DNA of 64,000 nucleotides from Thuidium tamariscinum (GCA_947034885.2 OZ019759.1:11596501-11660500), one strand, 5' to 3'; positions 36,009 to 50,089 are shown, numbered from the stretch's first letter. A program made the numbers and translations. Notes: generated from the letters alone by a model not told the origin.

Positions 36009-39000
36009 TTCTCAATTACATTGTCATTCAGGAATGACAATGAATACTTTATACAGAAATATGCATAGCTCGTTTAATTCATCGTGGTAACTAGGGGCGT
36101 TGATGTTAATGTCAATGGGGCATGGCAATGGATAGTTTCCGAAAGTGTTTTTCTTATAATTCGGCTATGGTAACTGGTGGATGGGTTCATTGATAGAGGT
36201 GTTTAATCCATAGTGTGAGATGTCAGAAATGCAGGTGTACAGATGTTGTTTTATTATGCTGTGGCCGAGGTTGTTGCATAATTATCCTTTCACGGTCAGT
36301 GATGGAGAAGATGAGCATGAGTCCTCCTGTATATGCTTCTTTCTACATATTTTGGCTAGCAAAGTACTTTGTAAATAAAGAAGTGATTCTGTGAAGCAGC
36401 ACGTCTGTAAATGGAATTCAGAAACGAAGTGTTCTTGAAGTTCACGGAGTGCCGCACACGAACGGATAGTACAATCTGACATCGTGGAGTCTCATTTCGT
36501 GAAATGTAGAGACCTTGAGCAAACATAGCCTTCTGTGGAAGACGTTTATATTAGAAGGAGCAAGATATAACGCCGCACCGACGTAGTACACTACGTTGGA
36601 GTACAGAAATGAACACTAACTTTCTTCTATAGAGGAGTCTTCATCCTTAACCAAATGCACGCGAGAAGCACATACACCACAGGTACGTCTGTCTTAATGC
36701 CTACAAAGGACTTTATGACTTGTAATGCGTACAATTGAAATTCCGGATTGTACAAATGGGATTACAGTTGAATGGGAATTCGTATTTGTTATGTTTGTGT
36801 AGACCAGTGCATGATTCATTGGTTGACATGTTTATAAATGTACATATATCTCAGAAATGTCATTCCATAAGAGCTATAATATTTTGTTTACTCTATGAAG
36901 TATAGGATGCATGAGAACGCACTTATGCTGCTACATCCATTCGGTGCTTGAGCGAAAGAAATGCAAGAGCAGCTCAAAAATGGAGCCCAAATTTAGTGCA
37001 GTCATAAGAAGCCCATAGTTAGTGCTCAATAATTGTAGATATGCTGAATGTGATTTAGTGTATGCATATTCATTTTTAGAAGTAATAGGTGAGAAGGTGG
37101 AGGGTGTTCAAATTTTTTCGTGTGCACAGACGTAAAATTCTGTGAAGCATTAATTAGGTACAACAACATTATGAAACGCACTTCTTCGAAATTCGAAGAA
37201 AAGGTATAGAGTACAGAAGGACCTGATCCTTGTCTCTTAATTTAGTTTCTCTCCCCCCTTCTCTCTCTCCTCGTCATTTTGTCTAGCCTGGTATGCTTCA
37301 GTGCTTTGTACTCGGTGTTTTACAATGGAATTCAATTTGTTTAAGAAAAGAAAAAAAAAAAAAGGTAAAACGTGAATCCGGGAGAAATAAAAGAAAAACA
37401 TATATATAATAACCTAAAACCTATGTATCGGTCGTCGAGAATACACCGCTGTTTTGTGAAAATGCTGTGGTATTCCTTCATATGAAGTTGAATGCTCATT
37501 TTATATGGAAAAACAAGAAGTTTGTTCCAACACTAGTATGTCATGGGCATTTAAGAATGTCAGATCAGTTATCCTGATTTGGGTCATAGGAAGTTCAGTT
37601 TCTGTAGAAATTTCATTTTCGAAGAAGGAAAGCAATGTATGACGTAGCTTATTTGAGGGTCAGCTTCAGAATTTCCGTGATTCTTAGTGATAACTCTAAT
37701 ATTGTGGGTGCATATACGACAGTATGGAGTAGTTGGAAGTTATTGCAAAGTTGAAATGCTGACGGCATGCCGAAAGTATCTGCCTACTTCAATTACTGAT
37801 TATGATTGAAATTCGACAAGGAACCGAAGGCATTATACTGTTCTACAGTTCTGTCCAGCCTATTGGCTTAGCTGCTTTGTACTGTGTGTTATACCATTTC
37901 TTCCAAAAAATAAAAAAATAAAAAATCTTAGTGTACGCAACTCTGATTTCTGTGGAAGCGAGAGCCTCAGTGATATCAAGAACCGTGTTTCCAAAGTTAT
38001 TGACTGTAGAGAATGTACTATGGTAATTTTTTTTTCTTACCGATCCTGTAGTTTGGTTGAAGGTTACATTTTGAAAATGATGACCTTCTTCTTTGTATTG
38101 TATGTCTGCTTATTAAGTTCGGACTGAACTATCTCCCCTGTATTGGGAACTTTAGTGAATTTCGAATGTGCAAAGAATAAGAATGCCGTATTCTGTGCTT
38201 ACCTGATGAACCTTGTGCACTCGTCATAGGTAGTTCTAGAGCTCTGTTTTCAGTATGTGAAAAGAAAATGAATGCGTTGGAGCTCAACTGATGAAGTGAT
38301 GATAATTGACGATGTCGGTCACTGAGGGGTCAGTGACCACGACCATTTTACCTGGCCCCACGGGATTCAAACTTTACTTTACAAAACAGAACAAGTGAAA
38401 CCTATTTTGGAGAAATGGAGTAGTGCACAGTTACGAGTGCGGTCTTTCGGAGAAGGGCCTTGGAGATTGATGTGTGCATGAGAGGTGCAATGAGGTGCGA
38501 GCTGCAAGCAAAGGACGCGGTAATTCCGGTAAGATTTTATGATGACACATGTTGCATTACTGTCTCCGAGCGTTTAGTCAGGCTTTTCATGAAAAAGCGG
38601 ATTTCCGGAGCGCTATTAATGATTTATTTCCTTTTGAGAATTTCCTTTTTTAAGTAGCAGTAGTGGATGAACACAAGTGCACGATGAGTAGACGATCCCT
38701 TCTAAACCGCTGGATACGAAGAAAATCAGGATTTTCTATTTCAGCAGAGAGGGGGCATTCCTCCTTTTTTTAACGCATGCATTCCATGAATATGTGTTTC
38801 TTTAAATTTAGCCTTTTCTATAGTAGGAATTAACGGAAGTTACTAGTTCTTTTACTGACTTAAATTAAGGAATGAATTAGGTGCATGGATGTCATTTGTT
38901 GTTATTTTTCAGCGCTGACAACAGAAGGCGGCGGGCTGACAGTTCATGGAGCTCGTCATGCACTTGATGAGCTGAAGTGCTTGAATAGGAGAATGTAAGA

Positions 39001-39134
39001 CGTCCTTGTAATTACAGTATTGAGCACTGCAGACATAGAGACGTTTTCAACATTATCAGGTATCCACGGAACGGATCGTATTGTTGTGTAAAATACTACA
39101 ATATAATAAAGTACATAATTATCGATTATCTTCA
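36009..39134. other. Spacer with exon-like bits and two A-tailed ends
   Basis: A splice-bounded stretch at 38913-38994 (LTTEGGGLTVHGARHALDEL) and a donor-ended stretch at about 38460-38532 look like exon relics or upstream exons of the next gene, but phases do not settle this. Two short regions that share GCTTTGTACT and a GTGTTnTACnAT word are each followed by A-rich tracts (37290-37365 and 37850-37925). They may be 3' ends of retroposed sequences. Otherwise I see nothing. Confidence 0.35.
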
Positions 39135-42100
39135 ATGGAAAACGAAGGAGTGGCAGTCAGTCTCGGTGAGGAAGACGTCGTGAAAGACACACAGTTTTTT
39201 CCTAAAGAGTTGGTGGGCACACAGCTTCCTTGTAATACAGAGGTCAGTAAGTTCTATGAATCGTGAACTGCATTGTTGAGTTCATCAGTTCGAATTCTCA
39301 GCCCTTCAAGAAAGGATACATCATTTTCGCTTGCTGCATGTGTGTCAGGACCGCGCGGTGTACGACTCATCTCAACCCGTGGCTTACAATCAGTCACAAG
39401 TAAGTGAGAACTATAAGCCTCTTCAGTCGTCGAAGTTGTTGCCAATGAATTTTGTGAGGAAATTGGAAAAGTCTTACGGATATGTACGAAGAACTCGTGA
39501 ACATGAACGCTAAAACGATCTAAATAATGTGACTGATGTCAATGTGTAGTACCATTCATATGGAGGCATGCGCCCACCTCAAGTTAAACACTCCCAGGTG
39601 AGCATTTTGAATTATTCAAAATTCTGCTTAATTCAATGAGATTGTGAGTTAGGAAAGTAATCCCAGAAGCGGCTTAAGGGCATGACGTCGACTCTTTGCC
39701 AATTCCGTGTAGTACATAAAATGTATTTCGTGGATGACTGTGTCAACATATATCAATACAAGAAGGAGATCAGAGTATAGTAGTAGACAAAATAGTGATG
39801 CAATGCTAGATGTGTTATTCCATATGTTTGACTACGTTCGGTAAGGAACTAAATTGTTCAATCATAATGTGTCACACAATCTCTTAGAAATGCGGAACAT
39901 GTTGCGGTAGAGAACAGAAATGAATAACCTCGATTTCAGTGTTTTAATGATTTGAACGCAGAATAAGTGCCACGTCTTAATAGCAAGGTATATCCATTCT
40001 GCAGTTTTAAGTTCTCATGTTGAGGACACGAATTCATTTTTGGAATCGGATTTCAGGAATTCCCTCTGTTTTTGACAACTATGAGTTAGCGAGTACTGAA
40101 GGATATAAGTGGTGACCAATTTCTGATTGCCTACACAGAACGAATCCTAAACACAAGTGACAAAGACGTGTGCAGTTGTCTTCCGCAATATTGCGTCCGT
40201 CGTTATTATCTTTTAATTCATGGGTATAAAAATGCTACAGGAGACAGTCCTAGAGTCGTATGTGTAGAAACTATTCGCACATTTGTATACACTCATAACA
40301 AAAAAACATGGTGAAGCACAGAGTACTAGATATCACATCACAGAGGTAATGAAGATTGTTTTCAACTGTCGATTAACCGAATGACGATGAAATCGAGTAA
40401 TGTATTGTTGAACCTGTATGTCCACACAAGGAATCAAAAGGACCCAGTTTTTGAAGGTAGCATTTCATGCAGCAGCAAGTCATGGTATGCATTATGCAAA
40501 GCTCTGTATTACTGGTAATGCAGGATAGCAGGTGTCCACCTATTTCACAAATACCTTATGGTCAAGTGAATCCGTGGACGAATTACGGAGGGAGCATGGC
40601 ACCAGGGGTTCCTCCAATGATGCACATGTATGGAAATGGATTCTATCCCAGTTTTCAAACCCCCAACTTCGGTGGCATGACACGAGGATACGTGGGCGTT
40701 TCTCACGGTGGAATGACGGGCAGTTATATCCATACTCAAGTGGGGCACTCAGGAGGTGTTGCTCATGGTGCTGAATGGCCCCATTTGCAGAACGTGAATG
40801 TGGCGGTGCTTGAGGAACCACAGAGAATATCAATATCAGCACAATACGGAGGGAATGAAGTACCGCGTCCTGTATCCACAAGGCCAACTGTCAGCAGCGG
40901 AGGCCAGTGGATGTGTCCACGAAAGAGATTCACGAAAAATGAAACCCCTGAATAGAATGTTGGAGGTAGTGTGCAGGTCAGCGGAGGTTATCCATCGAGG
41001 ATTGGCAACGACAGTAAGTGTTTTCAAAGCACAAGACTGTCTGGGCCTTCGGAGATACGTCATTCACCACGTCGAAGCTCGGCAGAAATACAGCAAGGAC
41101 CACTTCCAAGCGACAGCATAGATGCGGAACACACCGATAGACCAGCACATGAATGTACATAGCTTTGCCATGGTACGCCACTGTCTGAACCACGAAGTGA
41201 TTTGAGAGACATACGTGACTCAAGTAAGTCAAACAATCCTGTTATTTAAGAAAAAGAAAAGCACTTAGAGAGGACGAGAAGATGTACTTGAGAGAAGTGA
41301 AATTGGCCATTGCAGAGGGGAGGGTACTACAGGTGATCGTCGTCCAAGATGAGGAAGGGAACCTTGTCTGGTATAGGTCTCAATTTTTCAATGCCCTAAA
41401 GGTGGCCGCTCACGCTGTTGTTCAAGACGCTTATATAAACGTCAAAGAAGAAGAAACAATGAATGAAATTATGGATGAGGTGAGGAGGCAGTTTGTGTTC
41501 CCTCGACCATTACTTGCTGGAATGGTGGAGGTGTATTTGAAAGGATACTTCAAGAGATGTAGATTAGAATATCACCAATTTTGGATTAAGCACGGAGACA
41601 AAAAGAAGCCTGACGGTTGTAAAAAAGCGGCGTGGTTGAAATTGGTAGAGTACTGGAAGTTAGCGGAAGGGAGCCGGGAATGCCAGAAGAACAGGAGAAA
41701 TGGATCCTCGGAGAAACAGAAGTCGGTAGATTTCTTTCCATTACCCTTAAGTTGCTATACTTCCTGTGCACTCATTTCTTAGTTGCATGCAGAGCAGTAA
41801 ACAAGGTAAACATGTAATTTCTCATCTAGGGTAGTGCAAGCATATGAGGAAATCTACGAATATACTTGTGGTCTGTGTTGTAACTGGGGTTCATGTCGTA
41901 GTGTGAATCAGGTGTTTGCATGTATTACGACGTTTCCAGTGAGGAGGAGATTCATTTCTTAATGAAGAAGAAAAGAATGCAGTTAATGTACCTCATATGC
42001 ATCTTCAGAATTTTGAGTAGTATTTCATGAAAATTAGTAGTTCTAGGTCTTCATAAGAATGTGTGATGCTTTCCTCTGTAGTAAGTGTCACTAATTCTGG

Positions 42101-45100
42101 TCTTCAGACTAGGATTCCGAGAGGTCGCAGACACGGATCATAGAAGGGAGACAGTGCAGTATCGAGGATTTGTGGCTTTGTATGTGGCGAAATTAGGACG
42201 GGTTTGATGTGCATGCTAGCGGAATCAAGAACTTAGTGTAGTACATTAAGTTCGGAAGGACAGAATGAGTTGAGGGGGGATGGTATTTGTATAAGGAGTG
42301 GTAGTAGTTATGTTTCTTGAGTTGGACAATGAACCTTGTTAAACATCATTTTATGTTGACTAAGTCTCAACTTGTGTCTGGTAAATAGTCATGTAGTGTT
42401 CTTAATGAGCGACGGCTAAAATTGAAGACATTCCAGTGACCCGTCCTTATGAAGTGAAGTGAGTGACGAGGGGAATTAGTGTAGCTCTGATGCGTGGAAT
42501 GTAGTATAACATGTTCAAGCTCTAGTGCACAGTAGTTTATATGGAGGTGGGGTAATAGGCATTACAAGATTGAAGTGAGTAGTAGTAAACTAACTGTTTT
42601 TGCAGAATGTACAGCATCTGCATGCTTCATTCTATTGATGTGTAAGTTGCCCGACTTAAGAGTAGTTGTGTAGTCACTCATGAGGTATGCATATTTTTGA
42701 TTCATTTGTTGTTGATGGATGAAATGCAGCAGAAGAAGGAAAAATCAGACGTGGAATGCAAAACGAAAGCTGTCTTTGAAGGATTAAATCATTCTACACG
42801 TTCACCAGGTGACGAGTCGGAGAAATCGATAAGTTGAACTTCCAACGAATGCAATAAAGGAAGTCTAAATTCGGACCAGACTAAGGTGGAGAATTACGTG
42901 TATCTAAAGCACTCTGTGAGTGTGAATGCAATGACATGACGTTGTCATTCTGATGATGAGGAAGATAACCTTCGTGAAGGACCATATTATACCAGTCATG
43001 TCGATATGTATTGACAGAATACCACAATTCCAATAACATTATGAACACGAAATACTTGCATGACCTACTCAATGAAATTCCGTAACAACGTGGAGCGCCA
43101 TGTTTTTTCCGCAGACGGTTGTGTAATTTTTGCGAATAGTACGTGAATGTCGATGAGGAAATGTCTGTGTTCTCTTTGTCCGTATTCCGAAACGTTGTCT
43201 GGAATTATACGAAAGTGATGTGCCAATTGAGAAAGTGAGTACTCACGACATTGACGTGTGAAAAAAATGTTTATGGGAAGGTAGAGCGATAAGGAAATAC
43301 AGCTCTCTTGTAGAAGCAATTCGCACATATGGAGGTGAATTGTAGTCGTAGTAGTCTAGTGTCACGAACTCTGTACTTGTACTGTGTGTCATATTTTTTT
43401 TGTGTTGTTCAAGAAATAGAGTCCTAGATTATACACTTGTTGTATCGATTGCGCAGCAGAACCGGGAATTCAAAGACTATACATCGTGAGCGACATTACT
43501 GTGAAGTGTACACGGAAAATCCAATGTGGGCAGGAATTATTGAATTTGCAAGGATGTTTATGAATAATATTCATTGTGGGTATGAATTGTCAGACTAATG
43601 AATGACATGTTTGCCTTGTGTATGACAGGACTCGTTGGGTTTCAACAGTGAAACGCCGTTGGAGGCGCCCCCTCCGTCTGCAGCGGTAGGAAGGTTTCCA
43701 ATGGCAGATATAAATAAACAGCTCCACGAAGCAGTGGACAATATATTATTATCTTATATACGCAATAATTTTTCATTGCCCAAGTCAAGCCTGAAACCAG
43801 TAGAAGCGAAAGTACGTCTGCAATCAACTGGGAGCCAGAGAGTGAAGAGTAGTAGGGTCGGCATTCGAACACCAGCTGAGGTTATCGGAAGTCTGCAGCG
43901 CCCACCTGTGAATGACATTGAGAACAGAAGAAGTCAGCCTAAGAATCCCAATGCTGGAATTCAGTGCGGAACTTGTATGAAACCGAATTTGAGCACGGCG
44001 CATGTAACGAAGTGCAATGCAGACAAAGAATTTAGTGTCCAAAATCGGGAAGCCGTGGCCTTGTCATCCGGTTCTTCCTCAGATGGAACCAAGGTTACTG
44101 GGATCAAAATGCCGAAAAGTAAGATACCGGACTCCTACGTCATAACAAAGAACGAAATATACACGAAAGAAGATGAGGGACAATCTCGTGGTCGAGCAGA
44201 AAAGGTCTACTCAAGTAAAGGAAAAGGAAAGGAGCCGATTGTTGAATTAGAAGTGCCTCTGAGCAACCACAAAACAAACAATTTCTTATCCCAGTCAAAA
44301 GAGAAGCAAGTAGTGGGAGAACGACAGCCATTGCAGCAATTTGTGCGGAAGGAGGAAACGAGAGAGATTTCGTCTATAATTCCAAGCACTTCTTGTCGAA
44401 AGAGTAGAGTCGAGGTTAACACTACCATTGATGGTAGGTCAAACGAAGAGAATGAAGAGCAGGATGGAGGTAACGTGGACGTGGGCAGTGAAACCAAAGA
44501 TGAAGAACCACCAGTCTTGCCACGAGAGGTTGTGAAGCGAAAGCTAGACATTGAGTATGGTGGGAGTAGTGGGAAGAAGGAATCAGAAGGGAAACCGAGG
44601 AGGAGGAATTCGAAGACACCTGCGAAGAAGCAAAGGGGCACCGGTATAGATGCGTCAATTCTTCGGAAAATTAAATTTTACAAGAGGCCAAAGAACTCGG
44701 TGAGCTATGTCTTTCGCATAATGGGCAGAGGGGTAGAGGAACATTTTCTTTAGGTTTGTAGTTTCCGTGTCTGTGTGCTAGTGTGGAATATATTAGCCAT
44801 TGATTATATGCACAGTTACAAATGTTGTGGACAAGTGAAAGTAATGTGTCAGGTCATATGTGAACACAATAAGAGTGAACATCTTTGGAAAAACGTTTTC
44901 GTGTGCAACATCCAATAAAGACCCGGACTCCGGTATGGATTTTGCATCCTACTTATGTAGGGAAAGTCGTGGCAGAGGGAACAACAGGTGTGAACCGCAA
45001 ATCAAGATGCGTGGACTCTGCCAATGAACTATGCAAGGAAAGTCAACAAATGGTAGTCGTGCAACGAGTTCTTTATAAGAATGTTCTAGTGATGTACGAC

Positions 45101-45427
45101 AAGAACTGTCGATTTCCCCGGCAGATAAGTTACTTGGATCAAGTAGAGGGTTTGCCAAATACACCAGTGTTGTGGTGCACTTCTCATTTGCTTGAAATTC
45201 CACCGTATGACAAAATAACGAAGTTGATGGGGCAATTCATTCAGCATTCGACCCAAGGGACGTCCAATAGTGAGTCCGATTTCAAAGAGAGTCGGAGAAA
45301 AAGTGAACCGACGTCGAAGGTAGTAATTCCGAAAGACAACAGAAGGGGACGCTTGCCAAGTTCTGGAGTTCCGTCGACGCAAGATTCGAAGAAGGGGAAG
45401 GTTGTACTGAGGTCCGCTGATGCGTAG
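39135..45427 (+). CDS. Multi-exon En/Spm (CACTA)-like accessory protein gene
   Basis: Exons 39135-39242 (MENEGVAVSLGEEDVVKD), 39349-39399, 39550-39597, 40524-41223, 41271-41725, 42730-42808, 43629-44699 and 44921-45427 are readable, and phases agree at most tested junctions. The first part is Gly/Pro/Tyr/Met-rich (NPWTNYGGSMAPGVPPMMHM). Exon 41271-41725 contains RRQFVFPRPLLAGMVEVYL, EYHQFWIKHGDKKKP and AAWLKLVEYWKLAEGS then QKNRRN, resembling the plant En/Spm Transposase_24 domain. The 44 kb exon is a long disordered linker with basic patches. The last exon has VWILHPTYVGKVVAEGTTG and NTPVLWCTSHLLEIP, like the Tnp1/Transposase_23 fold. Two TAG codons (40953, 41157) interrupt the 40.5 kb exon. 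The second is avoided if a strong GTAAGT donor at 41014 is used in the same phase; the first needs an intron ending at 40976. It may therefore be intact, as a transposon gene or a domesticated one. Confidence 0.55.
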
Positions 45428-45429
45428 GA

Positions 45430-48400
45430 CTAGCGTAACTGTTGTAGGACCAATGGTCTTCTGTAACAATGCAAGGATTAATTGTATCGTGAAAGAAGTT
45501 GGTAAGTGGAGACGTATTGTTTTCTAGTGGTACAGAGAATTCGGGTTGCCCTGAGGCAAAGCAGAGGTCACATGTCCCTGCCGTTGTGTAAGTGAAGGGA
45601 GAATGTCATGTTATAAAAAGACTGATGAGGAGCGAGGAATTGAACCTAAAGGTTTGAAAATGTACGTTTCCTCATGTCTTGTGCGAGGAAGGGAAAAAAG
45701 TGCAGCGTATAAACTAAAGCAGAGACAATTATGTGCATTCGTTTTTATGTTTAATTTTGTTTTAGAACATGTTCTGTGAGTGTTTCGTGGAATGCATGTA
45801 GTCTCCGTGAAGGAGAAGGGACCAGCATGACGGAGAACTCAGTTGTGGTTGTTGTTCACAAATTTTTCAACATATGGAGGTTAGCATTTTATAGCATACA
45901 TTGTTGTAGTGAGGATAGAAATCCACAGCAGTAAGTGAATGGGAGAATATGTTTGCTTTACACTCGCTTTGGACCAGTCCATGTAATGCATGGATTGGTG
46001 TATAGTAGTCACAGACATTGTACTCGAAGAGGAAGACTGTGACTTTGAACATGGTTGACACCGCCATGTTTAGTGATTGGCAGGAAATGTATGGATTGTA
46101 GCTTCGAAGAAGTTCGCATGCTGGTTTTTTCAGTCCACGCTTTTATGTTGTTTTCGGAAGCGGAAGTTTCCTTCTGTTTGGGGTAGTTCAGGCTTTAACA
46201 ACATGCAAGGACAAAATTGTTAATTGTTTAGCAAGAAATATGATGTCGTCATCAAAGTGGCGACCACGGTCAGTGATGTACTGTTTCTCAGGAAAAGAGA
46301 GAGAATTCTTCCTCAGATGGGAAGACGCCGCAGAGAGTGAACAGTAGGAGGTAGTTTTGCAGGTGCGAATAACCGAAGGATGTCAGGGGTGGGTTCCGCT
46401 TTCTCCTAAGGTATGTTATGTGTTGTGATGTCGGAGGAAGCCTTTTTTTTGTCCAATAAGTTGAGTCCGCTGTGTACGTATTTTAGTAATACCTCTAGCT
46501 CTGCACTAATGACATATGTTTTGAAAAGGACTGATGAATTGTAGTGGAAGTAAGTCCAATATGTGTACAATTGAGTGACTAATGCAGGGATGTGCGGTTC
46601 TAAACGTGTTAACCTAAGGTGCATCGAATGTCCGCATTGAAGGTAAGTAGTGGAAAACCCAAGAGTTTTCGGTATTTCATTCCTTCGCATTTGAAGAGAA
46701 CATTGAATGTCTTGGTTATCTCATACGGTGTGCGCAGGCGCAGAGTGTCGTTGCATTGAGCACCATGAACGTCTGTCGTACCCTGATGAGTATTTCAATT
46801 GTCATGTGCGTCGATAGATGGAAGCACTTGCACTTATCATTCGTAGAACTGAATGCACGACATATATAGTGAAAGAGACGTTTGTACGTAAGGATGTGTC
46901 AATTGTAGTGTGTGCTTGTTTTTAATGTAATGAGTAGAATGGAAGAACATTGAGATTGAATGAGTAGATGATCGAGTTGCCGGTTCATGTGCAGATCCAA
47001 ATTTCCATTTGAAAGACATCTGTTGAGTGTTTTCTCTGTACGGGCGTCCGTCATGCACAGTCCAAGTGGTAGAATTCCAAGAAAGTATGACCGACCAATA
47101 TAGAGTCGTCAGTACTCGATGGACGTGTGAGAAATTTTGGGAAGTGCACTTCCGTAGCTAAAAGAGAGCCTCATGAACGTGCATGAATTGGAGAATGGGC
47201 GTTGAGTGTTGCCGTTGTCATGGAGACTTCCGCCACGGACTGCGTGACTGGTGGTACCCGTAGGAGTTACTTCCAATCTGTAAAAGCGTGATATGTGCAA
47301 TTTCATCTAGGAAAGCGAAGATGATGTGGTTGTTGGAAGCTGTCATTGTAAAGGGGCGTTGGGCGGGTGGAGTGAATTGCATTTGAAGATGACACTGACG
47401 GAATCGCATGAATTCGTAGTAAGAGGAGTTGTTTGAAATTTATATCATCCGGACGCTGACAATGCTATGGTGCACAGAAAATTGTGGAGAACGAAAGCAG
47501 CAGAGAAGTGTCGTCGGCATCTTTCTGCGGGCTAGCTGGTCCAAGGGTTGCACTCATTTTGCAGATTCGTACACACAGAAGTGAGATCGTGGTCAGAGAC
47601 TGAGAATTGTAATGGGGACAGGGAAAGTTGTTCTTTGACCGTTACTGACATTTGAAGGATAGAGGAAGAAGACACCGTCTTTGTAGCTTTATGTGAAAGT
47701 GGACGAGTGCTTTTGAGGAGTCCTGCATGATAGTACGCTGATATTGCTAGTTATATTGGTAAGGGGCAGACCTTTGAACTAGTGACTGATGTATTTGTAG
47801 TGTGTGTGAACCGATGGCAGTGGTTGCAGTGCTCGGATGTAGCAGACGGTGCTGTGAAGGACGCCGATGACCTAGCGTTCTGCGGAGGTCATGTTTTCGT
47901 GTAATGAAGTAGCGTTCTCTAAGGTATGTGTTTTGTAGGAAGAAGTGTAATAGGTGGTCCGTTACAGGAGGTTTCTTCTTTGTAAAGCATTTCCAGTGAA
48001 GGCGGAAATGATTTGGGAATAAGTGAACCGAAGTAGGACAGGAAGATATGAGGAGTACATGAGTTTCATGATTGGAAGGTGTAACATGAGCTTGGCAGAG
48101 GAGCATGAGAGGTAGTTTGTTTTGCTATGGAAAGCATTAAGTGTTATTAAATATTTTGAAGGTTATGTCCAAGCAAGGTTCAATGGCAAGGTGTGTAAGA
48201 AATAGGAATTTTGACTGCTGAAGCCAATGACGGGTTTTAGTGGTAATTCAAAGTAACGTCGGATCGTATTATAGAGACTAGTTGTCGCGAATGGGATTAG
48301 TGATGAATGAAGTGAAGTTATTGGATGGGCACTACGTTAATTTTATCTTTCTCGGAAGCCACGTCCCTAGTTTGGAATTCAAGGATCCCCCCTGAATTCT

Positions 48401-48850
48401 TCGCAGAAATTTGTCATCACACCGTCGGAGGTGACAATCGTATGACGGAAGCCACGAATTCGCAGAAGAAAAGGAGAGTCAAGTAGGAGTGGGAAGTCTT
48501 GGTACTGGAGAGAGTAGATGAACTGCATTGTGAAATCGTGCTGTTTGGATATGTAACAGAGCTGTTAGCTTGTAGGGACAGAGTGAATATTCTGGAAGTT
48601 TTTGGAATGTCATAAGTAATGCAGGTCTTCATATTTCTTATGTCTAGATATTATGAGCGAAGTAGAATAAATAGGGGAGTAGAAAGTGGAATAGTGTTTT
48701 TGCGTATGTGAATTGGAAGAAACTAAGAAAGAATTGAGTGAGTACGTACATCCTGAGCACTATGCATGTTGGAGGATGCAGGAAAAGGAAGTTAACTTTG
48801 TTTGCATGGAACGGCCGTGAGCTGTGACTATCGATCCCTTTTTTCATGAT
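45430..48850. other. Long stretch without a supported gene
   Basis: The plus strand is G/T-rich with many stops in all frames. Minus-strand open frames (for example 47747-48106, 119 codons) are rich in Ser, Thr and His, show no conserved motif, and fit a compositional bias. The sequence between the En/Spm-like gene and the copia-like remnant may be old retroelement body. Confidence 0.3.
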
Positions 48851-49300
48851 ACAGAAATGGTAAGTCGAAGACAACGGGGAAAGCGAGAGGCCCATGAAAA
48901 CTGATGTCCAGTTTGCATGATACAGGTATTTGGTGGAGTCCATACATTATTCAAGTCCTGGACTGTTGAGTTTGAGGAGATGACTTCCAGGACGTGGAGG
49001 CCATGTAGGGAAGCAGAGGACAAGTATATGAAGTAATTGGAACCAATATTGGATGAATGTGTGACTTACCTCGTATGGTCTTCTTCAAATTAGAGTTGGA
49101 GTAGTTCATTGGTAAGGTTATTATTTCTCGGAAGTCTGGGAACTGCAGTGGACTTGGTGTGCCAATTGCGTATCTTTCAAGAGGAGGGACAGGAGATCCA
49201 GGCAACGATGACTGTTGGAATGGTATGTGACTCACAAGCGGCCATAGAACTAATAATGAGGGAATTTTTCATTATTCGGTCTACACTTGTTTTGTAAATG
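48850..49300 (+). mobile_element. Probable Ty1/copia pol fossil (RNase H end)
   Basis: A plus-strand stretch contains CDSQAAIEL, the word typical of the copia RNase H region, with copia-like sequence a short way before it. The piece is heavily broken, with many interruptions, and looks old. The edges are uncertain, and no terminal repeats were found. It could be part of a longer remnant filling 45.5-50 kb. Confidence is limited because only one motif is clear. Confidence 0.35.
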
Positions 49301-50089
49301 CTTAGCGGATTCCATAAGATGTTCCATCTGTAGTGTGTTTTGAGGCAAGAACTCGGAAGTGATGGACTGAAGAACATGTAGTTAATGAAGCTAGTGTAGG
49401 TCTTTGGTGCACATGTATGAGTCTACGGACGTGCGTCCTAAATTTTGGGTCGGTGGGATTGCCTTTCTACAGTGGCTCTGAGAAGATGCGTGTAGGCATG
49501 GAGACGTCGAAAGTGTGGAGGTCGAATGAGTACGTGTTCCAATCCGTTTATGAAATGAATTAGTACAGTACCACAAACGTCAGCCTTGTTTTGTTTTTAT
49601 CCCGTGTACGTAGATGTTTCCAGAACATACAACACAGTCATGGAGTCGAAGTTCATGTGTAGGCCAAGGAAACTAGAATTAGAAGTGTGCGGAACAGAAT
49701 GTTTAGAACTGGTGGAACATGTATTATGAAGAGGACGGTGCGAGGTACATGATAAATATAATGTTTATGGACATGGTTGCGAAATCTTTTCTTTTACAAC
49801 AATAGCTTTCCGTGGAAACTGTCTTGGTTGGAATTGGAACAGGATGATATTGAAGTTTAAGTGAATGTGTGCAGATTGAGAAGGAGGGTTGGAAACTGTT
49901 TTCACTGACCTCTGTGTCAAGAGAATATGAATGTTGACGTGTATATGAATGAGGATAGAGAAATCTGAGGTGTAGGAGTGATGTCCTTCTTGTGGTGGCC
50001 ATGGTATTGTCGTGAATGTGCTGGTTTGAAAACATGCAAATGTTCTACATGTGCAAGGAGTGTCTTCTTTACAACATGTTGAAAGAAAG

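Noticed and set aside
18852-45526. A giant CACTA element from CACTAGAAAG (18852) to TTTTCTAGTG (about 45517)
   Set aside because: The ends match over only nine bases, flanking triplets differ, and such words are expected by chance over 27 kb.
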